Shown here in pieces: positions 15,987-26,131 of a DNA stretch of 64,000 nucleotides. A program made the translations under genes and the position numbers. Source of the stretch: Prevotella sp. (lineage in GTDB: Bacteria > Bacteroidota > Bacteroidia > Bacteroidales > Bacteroidaceae). The DNA lies in assembly GCA_024682415.1 (NCBI GenBank), contig JAIKZG010000009.1, forward strand, positions 62,001 through 126,000. Direction: 5' to 3'. The notes below the pieces were generated by a model that worked only from the letters and a program-made list of their open reading frames with translations, had not been told where the DNA came from and made no database searches. Position 1 is the first letter of the stretch. Every line of letters begins with the position of its first letter.

Positions 15987-17378
15987 TTATTTGTTCTTTA
16001 CAATCTGTGCAGTAAAGGTCGCTTCTGAAACCACGTGGTCGCCTACGAAGACATAACCTTTCATTGAACTTACACCATGACGTACAGGACCTAACAATTC
16101 TACGCGGAAAAGCAAAGTGTCGCCCGGAACTACTTTCTGGCGGAACTTCACATCGTCTATCTTCATGAAGTAAGTAGACCAACGCTCAGGCTCCTCTACA
16201 GTGCTCAATACGAGCAGACCACCACATTGTGCCATAGCCTCAATCTGCAATACGCCAGGCATTACAGGCTCTTGTGGGAAATGACCTACAAAGAAAGGCT
16301 CATTGCTTGTCACGTTCTTCACGCCGACAATGCTTGTCGGACCCATAGCTACAACCTTGTCTACGAGCTGCATAGGGTAGCGGTGAGGAAGAAGTTCGCG
16401 AATGCGCTTGTTATCCATTATAGGCTCTTCATTCGGATCATAGATTGGAGCCTGAATTTCGTGCTTACGTATTTCCTTGCGGATAAGTCTTGCGAACTTG
16501 TTGTTAATGGTATGACCTGGGCGTGTCGCAACGATACGGCCTTTGATAGGCTTACCGATAAGTGCCATATCGCCTACGATGTCAAGCAATTTGTGGCGTG
16601 TGCATTCGTTTTCCCACATCAATGGCTTGTGCTGAATGTAGCCAATCTTGTCAGCGTCGATATGAGAAACCTTCAATAGGTCGGCAAGCTGGTCAAGCTT
16701 TTCCTGCTCTACCTTTCTCTCGTATATTACAATAGAGTTGTCAAGGTCGCCGCCCTTAATCAGATTGGCATCAAGCAAAGGCATGATATCTCTTACGAAC
16801 ACGAATGTGCGCGCAGGAGCAATCTCCTTCTCGAAAAGCTCTATATTGTCAAGAGTAGCAAACTGACTGTTGATAAACTTAGAGTTGAATGAGCACATTG
16901 CCGTGATTGAGAAATCCTCATCCGGCAAAATGGTAATGCAACTGCCAGTTTCCTCGTCTTTAACTTCTATCTTATGACGGATTATATAATAATCTTTTGG
17001 CGCGTTCTGCTCCTGAACACCTACCTCGTTGATTTTCTGAACATACATGTCGGCAGAGCCGTCAAGAATAGGGAATTCAGGACCGTTTACCTGAATCAAG
17101 CAGTTGTCAATGCCCATTGCGTAGAGAGCAGCCATTCCGTGCTCTATGGTTGAAACCTTAGCTTCGCCCTGTCCTAAAACAGTGCCGCGTGTCGTTTCAA
17201 CTACCTTTTCTGCGATAGCATCGATAATAGGTTGATTTTCAAGGTCAATACGCTGTATCTTATATCCTGTATTCTCAGGTGCTGGATTGAAAGTAACAGT
17301 CAAATTCAAACCTGTGTGCAATCCCTTTCCGAAAAGAGAGAAACTGCCTTTCAGTGTTAGTTGTTTCTTTGTTTCCAT
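15987..17378 (-). CDS. LpxC-FabZ fusion: UDP-3-O-acyl-GlcNAc deacetylase / 3-hydroxyacyl-ACP dehydratase
   Basis: The 463-residue protein joins two enzymes. Residues 1-305 are LpxC, with STIEHGMAALYAMGIDN and HKLLDIVGDMAL supplying the zinc ligands His, His and Asp. Residues 320-463 are FabZ, with LLPHRYPMQLVDKV and the hot-dog active site VGHFPQEPVMPGVLQIEAMAQ (His and Glu). LpxC commits the cell to lipid A synthesis, and FabZ dehydrates 3-hydroxyacyl-ACP, the pool LpxA draws on. The fusion is a known Bacteroidota trait and would couple the competing uses of the same acyl-ACP. The gap to lpxD is 7 nt. Confidence 0.95.
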   Translation of the reverse strand: METKKQLTLKGSFSLFGKGLHTGLNLTVTFNPAPENTGYKIQRIDLENQPIIDAIAEKVVETTRGTVLGQGEAKVSTIEHGMAALYAMGIDNCLIQVNGPEFPILDGSADMYVQKINEVGVQEQNAPKDYYIIRHKIEVKDEETGSCITILPDEDFSITAMCSFNSKFINSQFATLDNIELFEKEIAPARTFVFVRDIMPLLDANLIKGGDLDNSIVIYERKVEQEKLDQLADLLKVSHIDADKIGYIQHKPLMWENECTRHKLLDIVGDMALIGKPIKGRIVATRPGHTINNKFARLIRKEIRKHEIQAPIYDPNEEPIMDNKRIRELLPHRYPMQLVDKVVAMGPTSIVGVKNVTSNEPFFVGHFPQEPVMPGVLQIEAMAQCGGLLVLSTVEEPERWSTYFMKIDDVKFRQKVVPGDTLLFRVELLGPVRHGVSSMKGYVFVGDHVVSEATFTAQIVKNK

Positions 17379-17385
17379 TATATTA

Positions 17386-18369
17386 TTATTTGTTCTTTTT
17401 AAGTTCTTCTATTTCTTTCTTCAATTGCTTGATTTCATTCATCATGTCAGGCAACTTCTGTTGCATCACATGACTGCGGAAGAAAGTCATTTGTGGTACA
17501 GGAGGTGTTCCTATAAGCATCTGATTGTCCTTCAAGCTTCCCGGAACGCCCGACTGAGCACCGAGAATTACTTTGTTGCCAATTGTAATGTGTCCGGCGA
17601 TACCTACCTGACCGCCAAACATACACCATTCGCCCACCTTTGTAGAGCCAGCAACGCCCACCTGTGCCGACATCACCGTGTTGGCACCGATTTCGTTGTT
17701 GTGGGCAATCTGCACGAGGTTGTCGAGCTTCACGCCCTTGTGGATAATGGTAGAACCCATCATCGCACGGTCTACACAGGCATTCGCGCCTATTTCCACA
17801 TCGTCTTCTATGATTACATTGCCTATCTGTGGCACTTTATCATAGTGGTCGCCGTTAGGCTGGAATCCAAAACCGTCGGCACCAATCACAGTGCCTGCGT
17901 GCAAAATCACGTTGTTTCCGATTTTGCAGCCATGATATATCGTTACGTTAGGATATATGGTGCAGTTGTCGCCTATTTCCACGTCGTCGCCAACATATAC
18001 GAAAGGCGCGATCCATGTGTCCTTACCGATTTTTGCCGATGGAGAAACGTAAGCACGCTCATCTATTCCTGTCTTGCGCTGAGTAGTCATGTTCTGATAC
18101 ATCTGCAAGAGCTGCGCAACGGCTTCACGAGCGTCTTTCACTCTGATGAGAGTAGCGTTTACAGGCTTATCCAATTGGATGTCTTCATTTACTAAAACAA
18201 TAGAACATTTTGTTTCGTAAATATAGTGAGCATACTTCGCGTCGTACAAGAAGCTGATAGCTCCTTCCGTTCCTTCTTCAATTTTTGCGAAAGAATTTAT
18301 AGCCGCATTTTCATTTCCTTCAATACGACCATTTATGAGTTGAGCAATTTGTTTTGCTGTAAATTCCAT
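17386..18369 (-). CDS. lpxD: UDP-3-O-(3-hydroxyacyl)glucosamine N-acyltransferase
   Basis: The 327-residue protein starts with the LpxD uridine-binding domain (residues 1-100, [20 protein letters not shown]). It continues with hexapeptide repeats (about 105-290) and ends in a basic helix. [17 protein letters not shown] and [13 protein letters not shown] are family signatures, the latter with the catalytic His. It adds the N-linked acyl chain in the third step of lipid A synthesis. It heads the lpx operon, behind a -7 box and a palindrome. Confidence 0.95.
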   Translation of the reverse strand: MEFTAKQIAQLINGRIEGNENAAINSFAKIEEGTEGAISFLYDAKYAHYIYETKCSIVLVNEDIQLDKPVNATLIRVKDAREAVAQLLQMYQNMTTQRKTGIDERAYVSPSAKIGKDTWIAPFVYVGDDVEIGDNCTIYPNVTIYHGCKIGNNVILHAGTVIGADGFGFQPNGDHYDKVPQIGNVIIEDDVEIGANACVDRAMMGSTIIHKGVKLDNLVQIAHNNEIGANTVMSAQVGVAGSTKVGEWCMFGGQVGIAGHITIGNKVILGAQSGVPGSLKDNQMLIGTPPVPQMTFFRSHVMQQKLPDMMNEIKQLKKEIEELKKNK

Positions 18370-18403
18370 GTTAATTTGATTCGTTTTTTACTGAATAACT
18401 TTG

Positions 18404-18431
18404 CAAATATACGGATTTTAATCGTAAAATC
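18404..18431 (-). promoter_or_regulatory. lpx operon promoter with upstream palindrome
   Basis: On the minus strand TATATTTG (18404-18411) lies 34 nt before lpxD. Just upstream, 18414-18431 is a perfect palindrome with 7-bp arms (GATTTTA and TAAAATC) around ATCG. It occupies the spacer and part of the -33 region, where no TTTG is seen, so it may be an operator. Confidence 0.5.
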
Positions 18432-18451
18432 GGTGAAACAGCATGGATTTC

Positions 18452-19264
18452 TTATAATAAACAGCTCATCTGTTGTTGCAATTCTTTTGCTTTTTCTTTG
18501 GCCTTTTCAGCGAAATCAGTATCGCCGGAAGCGTATATAATTCCTCTTGAAGAATTTACGATAAGTCCGCAGTCTTTGGTCATTCCATATTTGCAGACTT
18601 CCTCCAAGCTTCCGCCTTGCGCGCCTACGCCCGGCACAAGCAAGAAACTGTTAGGCGCAGCTTTTCTTATGTCCTTAAACAGCTCGCCCTGTGTTGCGCC
18701 TACAACAAACATCATGTTGTCGTCATTGCCCCAAGTTTGAGCCGTCTTTAATACTTTCTCAAACAAACGCTCACCATTCTTGTCTTCCGTCAGTTGGAAA
18801 TCGTGTGAGCCTTTATTGCTTGTCAGTGCCAAAACAATTACCCATTTGCCAGGATAAGTCAGGAATGGTGTTACGCTGTCTTCGCCCATATATGGGGCAA
18901 CGGTAAGCGCGTCTACATTCCATTCCTCAAAAAAGGTGCGGGCATACATCGCCGATGTGTTTCCTATGTCGCCACGTTTCGCGTCTGCTATTATGAAATG
19001 CTTTGGATAGTTTTCCTTAAGGTAATTTATTGTCTTCTCAAATGCTATCAGCCCTTTTATTCCTGCTGCCTCATAAAAAGCCAGATTAGGCTTATAAGCC
19101 ACGCAGTATTCAGCCGTAGCATCGATTATTTCCTTGTTGAAAGAAAAAATAGGGTCTTCCTCCTTCAATAGATGTTGAGGAATTTTCTTTGTGTCGGTAT
19201 CGAGTCCGACACAAAGAAAACTTTTCTTCTTGTATATTTGTTCTACAAGTTCCTGTCTGTTCAT
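18452..19264 (-). CDS. pyrF: Orotidine-5'-phosphate decarboxylase (type 2)
   Basis: The 270-residue protein carries [19 protein letters not shown], the catalytic Asp-Lys-Asp region of OMP decarboxylase, and [14 protein letters not shown] for the phosphate site. The length fits the longer type 2 group. It makes UMP, the last step of pyrimidine synthesis. It starts 3 nt after prfA ends and is the last gene of the purM, prfA, pyrF run before the lpx promoter. Confidence 0.94.
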   Translation of the reverse strand: MNRQELVEQIYKKKSFLCVGLDTDTKKIPQHLLKEEDPIFSFNKEIIDATAEYCVAYKPNLAFYEAAGIKGLIAFEKTINYLKENYPKHFIIADAKRGDIGNTSAMYARTFFEEWNVDALTVAPYMGEDSVTPFLTYPGKWVIVLALTSNKGSHDFQLTEDKNGERLFEKVLKTAQTWGNDDNMMFVVGATQGELFKDIRKAAPNSFLLVPGVGAQGGSLEEVCKYGMTKDCGLIVNSSRGIIYASGDTDFAEKAKEKAKELQQQMSCLL

Positions 19265-19267
19265 AAT

Positions 19268-20380
19268 TTAGAGTTCTGTGTTTTTGAGTTTTTCCGCGTT
19301 CTCCGCAACGGTAAGAGCATCAATCATGTCTTGAATGTTTCCGTTCATGAATCCGCTCAGATCATGAGTAGTGTATCCTATGCGATGATCGGTCACACGA
19401 CCTTGTGGATAGTTGTAGGTGCGGATTTTAGCGGAGCGGTCGCCTGTTGATACAAGAGATTTACGTCGGCTGTCGATGTCGTCCTTATATTTTTGATGCT
19501 CATGATCATAAATATAAGTATACAGTCTTGACAACGCGCGCTCCTTGTTCTTTGGCTGGTCACGCGTTTCCGTACATTCAATGAGGATTTCCTCCTCCTC
19601 TCCGGTGTTTGGATTCTTCCACATATAGCGAAGACGAACGCCAGACTCTACTTTGTTTACGTTCTGACCACCTGCGCCTGAACTTCGGAATGTATCCCAT
19701 TTTATCAAGCCCTCATTGATGTTTACCTCAAACTTGTCGGCTTCTGGCAACACAGCTACGGTTGCGGCAGAAGTGTGCATACGTCCCTGAGTTTCTGTGG
19801 CAGGCACACGCTGCACGCGATGTACACCAGATTCATATTTCAGAATACCATATACATCTGCGCCGCTTACGGCAAAGTCAATTTCCTTGTAGCCGCCTAC
19901 AGCTCCTTCAGAAACGCTTGTCACCGCTACTGTCCATCCCTTAGATTCGCAGTATTTCTTATACATGCTGAACAAATCGCCGGCAAACAGCGCAGCCTCG
20001 TCGCCACCTGCTCCGGCGCGTATCTCCATCTGCACGTTCTTCGCGTCTTCAGGGTCTTTAGGCACGAGAGCCATCTTTATTTCTTCTTCGAGTTTTGGCT
20101 GAAGAGCTTCGTTTTCCTGCAGCTCCTCACGAGCCATCTCTTTCATTTCGGGATCACTTTCGTTAGCCAATATGTCCTTAGCCTCTTTTATTGAATTGAG
20201 GCAGGCAATATAGCGCTTGCGAGCATTCATGATGTCGCTCAGATCCTTATATTCCTTTGTCAGTTTCACGTAGCGGGCCTGGTCGGCTATTACTGAAGGG
20301 TCGGTAATCAATACTGAAACCTCTTCAAAGCGACTCTCAAGTCCGTCTAATCTTTCGAGTATGTTGTTATTCTCCGCCAT
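19268..20380 (-). CDS. prfA: Peptide chain release factor 1
   Basis: The 370-residue protein has the GGQ motif in SSGAGGQNVNKVESG (peptide release) and the PxT stop-codon motif in RVPATETQGRMHTSA. That motif marks RF1, which reads UAA and UAG, rather than RF2. The N-terminal 100 residues are the helical domain. It follows purM by 19 nt and precedes pyrF by 3 nt. Confidence 0.96.
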   Translation of the reverse strand: MAENNNILERLDGLESRFEEVSVLITDPSVIADQARYVKLTKEYKDLSDIMNARKRYIACLNSIKEAKDILANESDPEMKEMAREELQENEALQPKLEEEIKMALVPKDPEDAKNVQMEIRAGAGGDEAALFAGDLFSMYKKYCESKGWTVAVTSVSEGAVGGYKEIDFAVSGADVYGILKYESGVHRVQRVPATETQGRMHTSAATVAVLPEADKFEVNINEGLIKWDTFRSSGAGGQNVNKVESGVRLRYMWKNPNTGEEEEILIECTETRDQPKNKERALSRLYTYIYDHEHQKYKDDIDSRRKSLVSTGDRSAKIRTYNYPQGRVTDHRIGYTTHDLSGFMNGNIQDMIDALTVAENAEKLKNTEL

Positions 20381-20399
20381 TAAAAACGAAATTTAATTA

Positions 20400-21563
20400 T
20401 TAATAGTCGAATTCTCCAAACTCCGATGATATATGGAGTGATTTCTTTCCTTCTTCTATGTGGCCTACAACTTGTGCGTCGATGTTGAAACTCTTGCTGA
20501 TTTCTATTATTCTCTCAGCATGCTCTTTGCTTACGTAAATTTCCATGCGATGTCCCATGTTGAACACCTGGTACATCTCCTTCCAGTCGGTTCCGCTTTG
20601 TTCCTTTATCATTTTAAACAATGGTGGAACAGGGAACATATTGTCCTTTATCACCTTGCAGTTGTCGCCTACAAAATGAAGCACCTTAGTCTGCGCACCG
20701 CCTGTGCAGTGAACCATTCCGTGAATTTCAGGGCGCAGCTCGTCTAATATCTTCTTTATCACAGGTGCGTAAGTGCGAGTAGGAGAGAGCACAAGTTGTC
20801 CGGCATCTACGCCGAGGCCTTCTATTGCTTCCGTCAGCTTCTTTTCTCCGCTGTATACCAATTCATCTGGCACAGCGTGATCATAGCTTTCCGGATATTT
20901 TTCAGCGAGATATTTCGCGAATACGTCGTGGCGCGCGCTGGTAAGTCCATTGCTTCCCATGCCACCGTTGTATCTCGTTTCGTATGTTGCCTGTCCGCAT
21001 GACGACAAGCCCACGATAACATCGCCAGGGCGAATGTTTGCATTGTCGATCACGTCGGAACGTTTCATTCTGCACGTTACTGTTGAGTCTACGATAATCG
21101 TTCTTACCAAGTCGCCCACATCGGCAGTCTCACCGCCCGTAGGCCATATCCCCACGCCCATTTCTCGCATTTCTGCCAATAGGTCGTCAGTGCCGTTTAT
21201 TATTGCCGAGATTACATCTCCCGGTATCAACATCTTGTTTCTGCCTATTGTGCTTGAAACCAATATGTTGTCTACAGCGCCCACGCACAGCAAATCGTCT
21301 GTGTTCATCACTATCGCGTCTTGCGCGATACCTTTCCAAACGTTGATGTCGCCTGTCTCTTTCCAATACATGTAGGCCAGTGAAGATTTCGTGCCCGCAC
21401 CGTCGGCATGCATTATGTTGCAGTATTCAGGGTCGCCTCCCAATACGTCGGGTATGATTTTGCAGAAGGCTTGTGGGAAAACGCCTTTGTCTATGTTCTT
21501 TATCGCGTTGTGCACATCCTCCTTAGCGGCGGATACACCTCTCAACATATATCTGTTGCTCAT
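20400..21563 (-). CDS. purM: Phosphoribosylformylglycinamidine cyclo-ligase
   Basis: The 387-residue protein shows AIR synthetase motifs: HADGAGTKSSLAYMYW for the nucleotide site, GIAQDAIVMNTDDLLCVGA, and GGETADVGDLVRT. It closes the imidazole ring in the fifth step of purine synthesis. It is longer than E. coli PurM (345 residues), in line with the Bacteroidota form. The unusual placement of purine, translation and pyrimidine genes together looks like simple housekeeping clustering. Confidence 0.93.
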   Translation of the reverse strand: MSNRYMLRGVSAAKEDVHNAIKNIDKGVFPQAFCKIIPDVLGGDPEYCNIMHADGAGTKSSLAYMYWKETGDINVWKGIAQDAIVMNTDDLLCVGAVDNILVSSTIGRNKMLIPGDVISAIINGTDDLLAEMREMGVGIWPTGGETADVGDLVRTIIVDSTVTCRMKRSDVIDNANIRPGDVIVGLSSCGQATYETRYNGGMGSNGLTSARHDVFAKYLAEKYPESYDHAVPDELVYSGEKKLTEAIEGLGVDAGQLVLSPTRTYAPVIKKILDELRPEIHGMVHCTGGAQTKVLHFVGDNCKVIKDNMFPVPPLFKMIKEQSGTDWKEMYQVFNMGHRMEIYVSKEHAERIIEISKSFNIDAQVVGHIEEGKKSLHISSEFGEFDY

Positions 21564-21619
21564 TTCTTTTTCTTGGTTTTTAATACTTTTCTCTTTACCG
21601 TTTTTGTCAGCCTATTGGT

Positions 21620-22360
21620 TTATTCGTTCCAGATATTCCACGACTCAAAAGCTTGCAGGAGCAGCATTTCCAGACCATTCTTCACCACAGCGCCGTTTGC
21701 CGCGCCTTTTTGCATAAACATTGTCTGGTCGGGGTTGTAAATAAGGTCGTAGAGCAGATTATGGCTGTCCATCGCCTCGTATGGCAGCTCAGGGCATTTC
21801 TCCACGTTGGGATACATTCCTACAGGCGTGCAGTTTACAATCACGTTGTATTCCTTTACCACTTCTGCCGTAATTTCCCCGTAGGTAAACATATCCTTAT
21901 GCGCAGTTCTGCTCACGAATTTTGTTTCCAGCCCCAAAGTCTTTAAGCCATAGCTTATGGCCTTCGACGCTCCGCCTGTTCCCAAAATCAATGCCTTTTT
22001 ATGGTAACGTTCCAATAAAGGCTCTATGCTCTTGGTGAAGCCGATTACGTCGCTGTTGTATCCTTTCAGCCTTACGTTGTTGCCTTCGTGCTCTACTCTT
22101 ATCACGTTCACAGCGCCAATGGCTTTTGCCTCGTTGCTAAGCGAATCTAAATAGCCTATCACTTTCTCTTTGTAAGGAATAGTAACGTTGAGTCCTCTTA
22201 ATTTCGGGTTAGACGCCACGATTTCAGGCAGACATCTTATGTCGTCTATCTCGTAGTTATTATAGATAGCGTCAATACTTTCATTCTCAAATTTCTCGTT
22301 GAAGAAATCTTTTGAAAATGAATGCCCCAAAGGATAACCTATAAGTCCATATCTGTCCAT
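21620..22360 (-). CDS. aroE: Shikimate dehydrogenase
   Basis: The 246-residue protein begins MDRYGLIGYPLGHSFSKDFFN, with the two Ser of the shikimate site. LNVTIPYKEKVIGYLD has the catalytic Lys, and LGTGGASKAISYGL is the NADP-binding loop. It reduces 3-dehydroshikimate in the aromatic amino acid pathway. It lies 19 nt after the menaquinone methyltransferase, whose quinone comes from the same chorismate route. Confidence 0.94.
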   Translation of the reverse strand: MDRYGLIGYPLGHSFSKDFFNEKFENESIDAIYNNYEIDDIRCLPEIVASNPKLRGLNVTIPYKEKVIGYLDSLSNEAKAIGAVNVIRVEHEGNNVRLKGYNSDVIGFTKSIEPLLERYHKKALILGTGGASKAISYGLKTLGLETKFVSRTAHKDMFTYGEITAEVVKEYNVIVNCTPVGMYPNVEKCPELPYEAMDSHNLLYDLIYNPDQTMFMQKGAANGAVVKNGLEMLLLQAFESWNIWNE

Positions 22361-22379
22361 AACCTATTCCTCCTCGTTG

Positions 22380-23114
22380 TTATTTTGTTGCTGTGTATAA
22401 AGTGCAGATGCCGAAAGTGAGTCGCTCGAAATTCGCGTCCGAAAAACCTGCTTTTTTGAATATCTCCATCATCGTTTCTCCCTGTGGGAAAGCCTCGATG
22501 GTGGCTGTAAGATAGTTGTATGCGCTGTTGTCTTTTGATATCAGCTTGCCATATATCGGCAGAAAGGTGTGAGAATATATTCTGAATAGCTGCTTCATCG
22601 GAAATCCCTTTGGTTCGGTCAGTTCCAATATACACAGCCTTCCGCCTTTCTTCATCACTCTGCATATCTCGCTCAGTCCCTTGTCGAGGTCGGGAAAATT
22701 TCTAATTCCGAATGCTGCTATTACAGCGTCGAAAGAGTTGTCGGCAAATGAGAGATTCATGCAATCATCTTTCTTAAATTTGATTGTGTCGCTCATGTTG
22801 AGACGCTCCACTTTCTCAGCGCCCACCTTCATCATTCCTTCCGAAATGTCCACGCCTATTACCGATTGCGGATTGAGCATTTTTGTCGCAAGAATAGCGA
22901 AGTCGCCTGTTCCCGTAGCCACATCCATTATCGTCTGCGGCTTCCACAAGGCAAGTCGGCGCATCGCCTTTTTTCGCCAATATTTGTCAATGTTCCATGA
23001 AAGTCGGTGATTAAGGGTGTCATATGTCTGCGCGATGTTGTCAAACATCGTTTCCACCTGAGTTCCTTTGTCGCCGTTGTTCTCGTATGGCTTTATCTTT
23101 TCCTGCGCGTACAT
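22380..23114 (-). CDS. Demethylmenaquinone methyltransferase (UbiE/MenG)
   Basis: This is a class I SAM-dependent methyltransferase of 244 residues. [21 protein letters not shown] is the UbiE/COQ5 opening, [12 protein letters not shown] is the SAM-binding motif I, and [17 protein letters not shown] is family-specific. It performs the last step of menaquinone synthesis, the only quinone expected in a Bacteroidales anaerobe, so the ubiquinone role does not apply. It precedes aroE by 19 nt. Confidence 0.93.
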   Translation of the reverse strand: MYAQEKIKPYENNGDKGTQVETMFDNIAQTYDTLNHRLSWNIDKYWRKKAMRRLALWKPQTIMDVATGTGDFAILATKMLNPQSVIGVDISEGMMKVGAEKVERLNMSDTIKFKKDDCMNLSFADNSFDAVIAAFGIRNFPDLDKGLSEICRVMKKGGRLCILELTEPKGFPMKQLFRIYSHTFLPIYGKLISKDNSAYNYLTATIEAFPQGETMMEIFKKAGFSDANFERLTFGICTLYTATK

Positions 23115-23133
23115 TAACTATATATTATAGGTT

Positions 23134-23173
23134 AAGGTCTTAAGAGATATTTGTGTGTATTTCTTAAGACCTT
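23134..23173. repeat. 12-bp perfect inverted repeat between purC and ubiE
   Basis: AAGGTCTTAAGA (23134-23145) and its complement (23162-23173) face each other over a 16-nt loop. The T run that follows is on the plus strand, opposite to the genes, so on the purC-ubiE transcript it would be a plain hairpin, perhaps a processing or stability element. Confidence 0.7.
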
Positions 23174-23190
23174 TTTATATAAAACTATAT

Positions 23191-24135
23191 TTATTTCTTC
23201 AAATATTCTGCAACGTTCTTTTCTATTCTTGCAGCTATGTCGCCTTCTTCGGCAGCCTTGTCAAACTTCTCGCCTGTGATGTTCTCATACAGCTCGATGT
23301 AGCGTTCCGAAACGCTTTCAGCGTATTCATCTGTTATCTCAGGCATCTGCTGTCCTGGCTCGTTCATGAAGCCTTTGCTGATAAGCCATTGGCGAACGAA
23401 TTCCTTGCTGAGCTGCTTCTGTGGCTCACCCTTAGCGAGCTTCTCCTCATATCCGTCGGCATAGAAGTAGCGGCTGCTGTCGGGAGTGTGAATCTCGTCG
23501 ATGAGGTAAACCTTGCCGTCTCTCTTGCCAAATTCATATTTCGTATCTACAAGGATAAGACCATGCTTGGCTGCGATTTCCTGTCCGCGCTGGAAGAGCT
23601 TGCGAGTGTAGTCCTCAATGATGGCGTAATCCTCAGCCGAAACAATGCCCTGCTCAATGATTTCTTCCTTAGATATATTCAAGTCGTGACCCTCGTCGGC
23701 CTTTGTCGTCGGTGTGATGATAGGTTCTGGGAATCTCTGGTTCTCTCTCATTCCTTCCGGCAGTCTCACTCCGCAGATTTCTCTGCATCCGTCTTTGTAA
23801 GCGCGCCATGCGCTACCTGTAAGGATAGAGCGGATAATCATTTCTACACGGAATCCTTCACACTTCAGTCCTACTGTTACCATAGGGTCGGGGGTGGCTA
23901 ATTTCCAGTTAGGGCAGATGTCGGCAGTCTGGTCTAAGAATTTTGCCGCGATCTGGTTCAAAACTTGTCCTTTGAAAGGAATTCCCTTAGGCAGAATTAC
24001 ATCGAATGCTGAAATTCTGTCGGTAGCTACCATTACGATCTTGTCGTCGTTGATGTCGTAAACGTCGCGTACCTTACCGTGATAAACGCTCTTCTGCCCA
24101 TCGAAATGGAAATCAGTCTTTGTTAATGCTTTCAT
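23191..24135 (-). CDS. purC: Phosphoribosylaminoimidazole-succinocarboxamide synthase
   Basis: The 314-residue protein has SAICAR synthetase motifs: [13 protein letters not shown] (ATP site), [20 protein letters not shown], and [30 protein letters not shown]. It couples CAIR with aspartate in purine synthesis. The length is that of the longer (eukaryote-like) PurC form found in Bacteroidota. Its start overlaps the end of phoH by 23 nt, so the two are translated from one mRNA. Confidence 0.95.
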   Translation of the reverse strand: MKALTKTDFHFDGQKSVYHGKVRDVYDINDDKIVMVATDRISAFDVILPKGIPFKGQVLNQIAAKFLDQTADICPNWKLATPDPMVTVGLKCEGFRVEMIIRSILTGSAWRAYKDGCREICGVRLPEGMRENQRFPEPIITPTTKADEGHDLNISKEEIIEQGIVSAEDYAIIEDYTRKLFQRGQEIAAKHGLILVDTKYEFGKRDGKVYLIDEIHTPDSSRYFYADGYEEKLAKGEPQKQLSKEFVRQWLISKGFMNEPGQQMPEITDEYAESVSERYIELYENITGEKFDKAAEEGDIAARIEKNVAEYLKK

Positions 24136-25165
24136 TGTTTTTGTTTATATCTTTAGAAATAATAGTTTTTCGCTTCTTGCCTGATTGTTCCATTTCCTCC
24201 TTTTGCTCAGAGTCTTTTCCCGCGATTCTCTCTTTGTCGTAGCTTTCGTAAGCAGCCACGATTTTTGTCACGAGCTTATGTCTTACTATATCTTTCTTCT
24301 CGAAGTTGATGACCGCCAGACTGTCTATTCCCGGCAATATCTTCAATGCCTCTTTCAGTCCGCTTGTCTGCCCTTTCGGCAGGTCTATCTGCGTCATATC
24401 TCCGGTGATAATCATCTTGGTGCCTGTGCCCATACGCGTGAGAAACATTCTTAGCTGCGCTGTCGTCGTGTTTTGTGCCTCGTCGAGGATTACCACTGCG
24501 TCGCTCAGCGTGCGTCCTCTCATGAAGGCGAGCGGAGCTATCTGTATCACGTTCTTTTCCATCATGTCCTGTAGCTTCACGCCCGGAATCATGTCTTCCA
24601 GCGCGTCGTAGAGAGGCTGTAGGTATGGGTCTATTTTCTCTTTCATGTCGCCCGGCAAAAAGCCTAATTTCTCTCCGGCTTCTACCGCAGGACGGCTAAG
24701 TATAATCTTTCTTATCGCTTTCTCTTTCAGAGCCTTCACTGCCAACGCTATGCTCAGATATGTCTTGCCCGTTCCTGCCGGTCCTACGGCAAAAATCATG
24801 TCGTTTTTATCGAAAGCGTCAATAAGTTGTTGCTGATTGGCAGAGCGTCCTTTGATAGGTTTGCCGTTGATGTTGTAGACTACTACGTCTTTCACAGCGT
24901 CGGCCTTTGTCTTATGTCCGTTTACAATGTCAATAATATCTTCTTCGTGTAATGAGTTGTATTTCAGGACATGTTTTCTCAGAGCCTCGATGCTCTCTTC
25001 CGCTTTAGCCATTTCTTCCTCGTCGCCGAGCAGTCGCATCACATTATCTCTTGCCGCGATTCTGAGCTTTGGAAACAGCGATTTTATCATCTGCAGGTTA
25101 TCGTTGCCGATGCCATACAGTATTACTGGGTCAATGTCTTCTAAGACAATATGTTTCTCTATCAA
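24113..25165 (-). CDS. PhoH-family P-loop ATPase (PhoL type)
   Basis: The 350-residue protein has a Walker A motif in [22 protein letters not shown] (about residue 127) and a Walker B in [40 protein letters not shown] is diagnostic of the PhoH family. The N-terminal 100 residues and a Lys-rich tail flank the ATPase. Members are linked to RNA metabolism and ribosome maturation, but the precise role is unsettled. Its promoter is shared back to back with the gene at 25274. Confidence 0.92.
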   Translation of the reverse strand: MIEKHIVLEDIDPVILYGIGNDNLQMIKSLFPKLRIAARDNVMRLLGDEEEMAKAEESIEALRKHVLKYNSLHEEDIIDIVNGHKTKADAVKDVVVYNINGKPIKGRSANQQQLIDAFDKNDMIFAVGPAGTGKTYLSIALAVKALKEKAIRKIILSRPAVEAGEKLGFLPGDMKEKIDPYLQPLYDALEDMIPGVKLQDMMEKNVIQIAPLAFMRGRTLSDAVVILDEAQNTTTAQLRMFLTRMGTGTKMIITGDMTQIDLPKGQTSGLKEALKILPGIDSLAVINFEKKDIVRHKLVTKIVAAYESYDKERIAGKDSEQKEEMEQSGKKRKTIISKDINKNNESINKD

Positions 25166-25200
25166 ATTGACTTCTGATTTTTATATGTTATATTTTGCTG

Positions 25201-25231
25201 CAAAAGTAATTAAAAGTGTTGTGATTTACAA
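25201..25231 (-). promoter_or_regulatory. phoH promoter (minus half of a divergent pair)
   Basis: On the minus strand TTG (25229-25231) and TACTTTTG (25201-25208) are 20 nt apart. The start lies about 30 nt before the phoH ATG. Confidence 0.8.
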
Positions 25232-25249
25232 CTTTTTTCTCTATTTTTG
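25219..25249 (+). promoter_or_regulatory. Promoter of the M15-like gene (plus half of a divergent pair)
   Basis: TTG 25219-25221 and TATTTTTG 25242-25249 are 20 nt apart. The -33 elements of both promoters are the two arms of the palindrome GTTGTGATTTACAAC (25218-25232). Confidence 0.8.
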
Positions 25250-25273
25250 CATTACTAAAAATGAAAAAAATAC

Positions 25274-26092
25274 ATGAGACTTTCTAAAAACAGATTTTTG
25301 CAAGGATTTGGTATCACGGTAATCGTCCTTGCCGTTGTGCGCTGCGCAAATCCCGAAATAGCAAAAGATAAAACCACAGATATTTCTTCGATTAATAAAA
25401 CAGATACTACGTTGGCAGAAAATGCCGAAATGGCTATGGCTGTGGAGCATAAGGCTGACACATCGGCTGTGTATTTCAGCGATGGCAGAAATCCTTTCTA
25501 CAATGCCGACGGCACAGAAGTGAAGCATAAGATATTCGGAGTGTATAAATACAGCGTATCTTTCCCCGATGAGAACGACGTGCAGCTCGACGCTGCCAAC
25601 AAAAATGGCGTAGTGCCTGTGCAGAATAGGGGAGAGGCAGAGAAGCGCAAGGCAGAGCTTGTATATGTAGGCGCTAATCCTTATTTCTATGTAGACAGGC
25701 TTCGCAGCAGCATTCCTTATCTCGTGCCAAAGGCTTCAGTGCTTTTGCAGGATATAGGCAGAGCTTATTTCGACAGCCTTCGCGTGAAGCGTGTGCCATT
25801 GCATAAAATCATTGTAACGAGCATTCTCCGCACAAAGGACGATGTGGCTAAATTGCAGCAGCATAACGGCAACGCCAAGTCAAACAGCGCGCATCTTTAC
25901 GGCACTACGTTCGACATCGCGCAAAACAGATTTAAGACGGTGGAAGACCCCGATGGCCCTTGTCGCCGCGTTGTCACCAACGACACATTGAAATGGATAT
26001 TGAGCGAAGTGCTCAGCGATATGCGCAAGAGTGAGCGCTGCCTCATAAAATATGAAGTTCATCAAGGTTGCTTCCATATCACGGTGAAGTAA
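25274..26092 (+). CDS. M15/DUF5715-like zinc peptidase fold, exported
   Basis: The 272-residue protein has an N-terminal membrane anchor or signal (residues 8-23). The C-terminal half reads like a D,D-peptidase of the M15 type: ITSILRT..., SAHLYGTTFDI with His and Asp seven apart, and KYEVHQGCFHIT with a Glu and the last His. These supply the usual zinc triad H, D, H. Such proteins cut or bind peptidoglycan stem peptides. The Bacteroidota version is often annotated DUF5715. A Cys at residue 24 (AVVRCA) is a poor lipobox, so lipidation is doubtful. It is divergent from phoH and 39 nt before fmt. Confidence 0.75.
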   Translation: MRLSKNRFLQGFGITVIVLAVVRCANPEIAKDKTTDISSINKTDTTLAENAEMAMAVEHKADTSAVYFSDGRNPFYNADGTEVKHKIFGVYKYSVSFPDENDVQLDAANKNGVVPVQNRGEAEKRKAELVYVGANPYFYVDRLRSSIPYLVPKASVLLQDIGRAYFDSLRVKRVPLHKIIVTSILRTKDDVAKLQQHNGNAKSNSAHLYGTTFDIAQNRFKTVEDPDGPCRRVVTNDTLKWILSEVLSDMRKSERCLIKYEVHQGCFHITVK

Positions 26093-26131
26093 TCCTTTTC
26101 TATTTTTTCTTTCGTATTTAAACAACAATTA

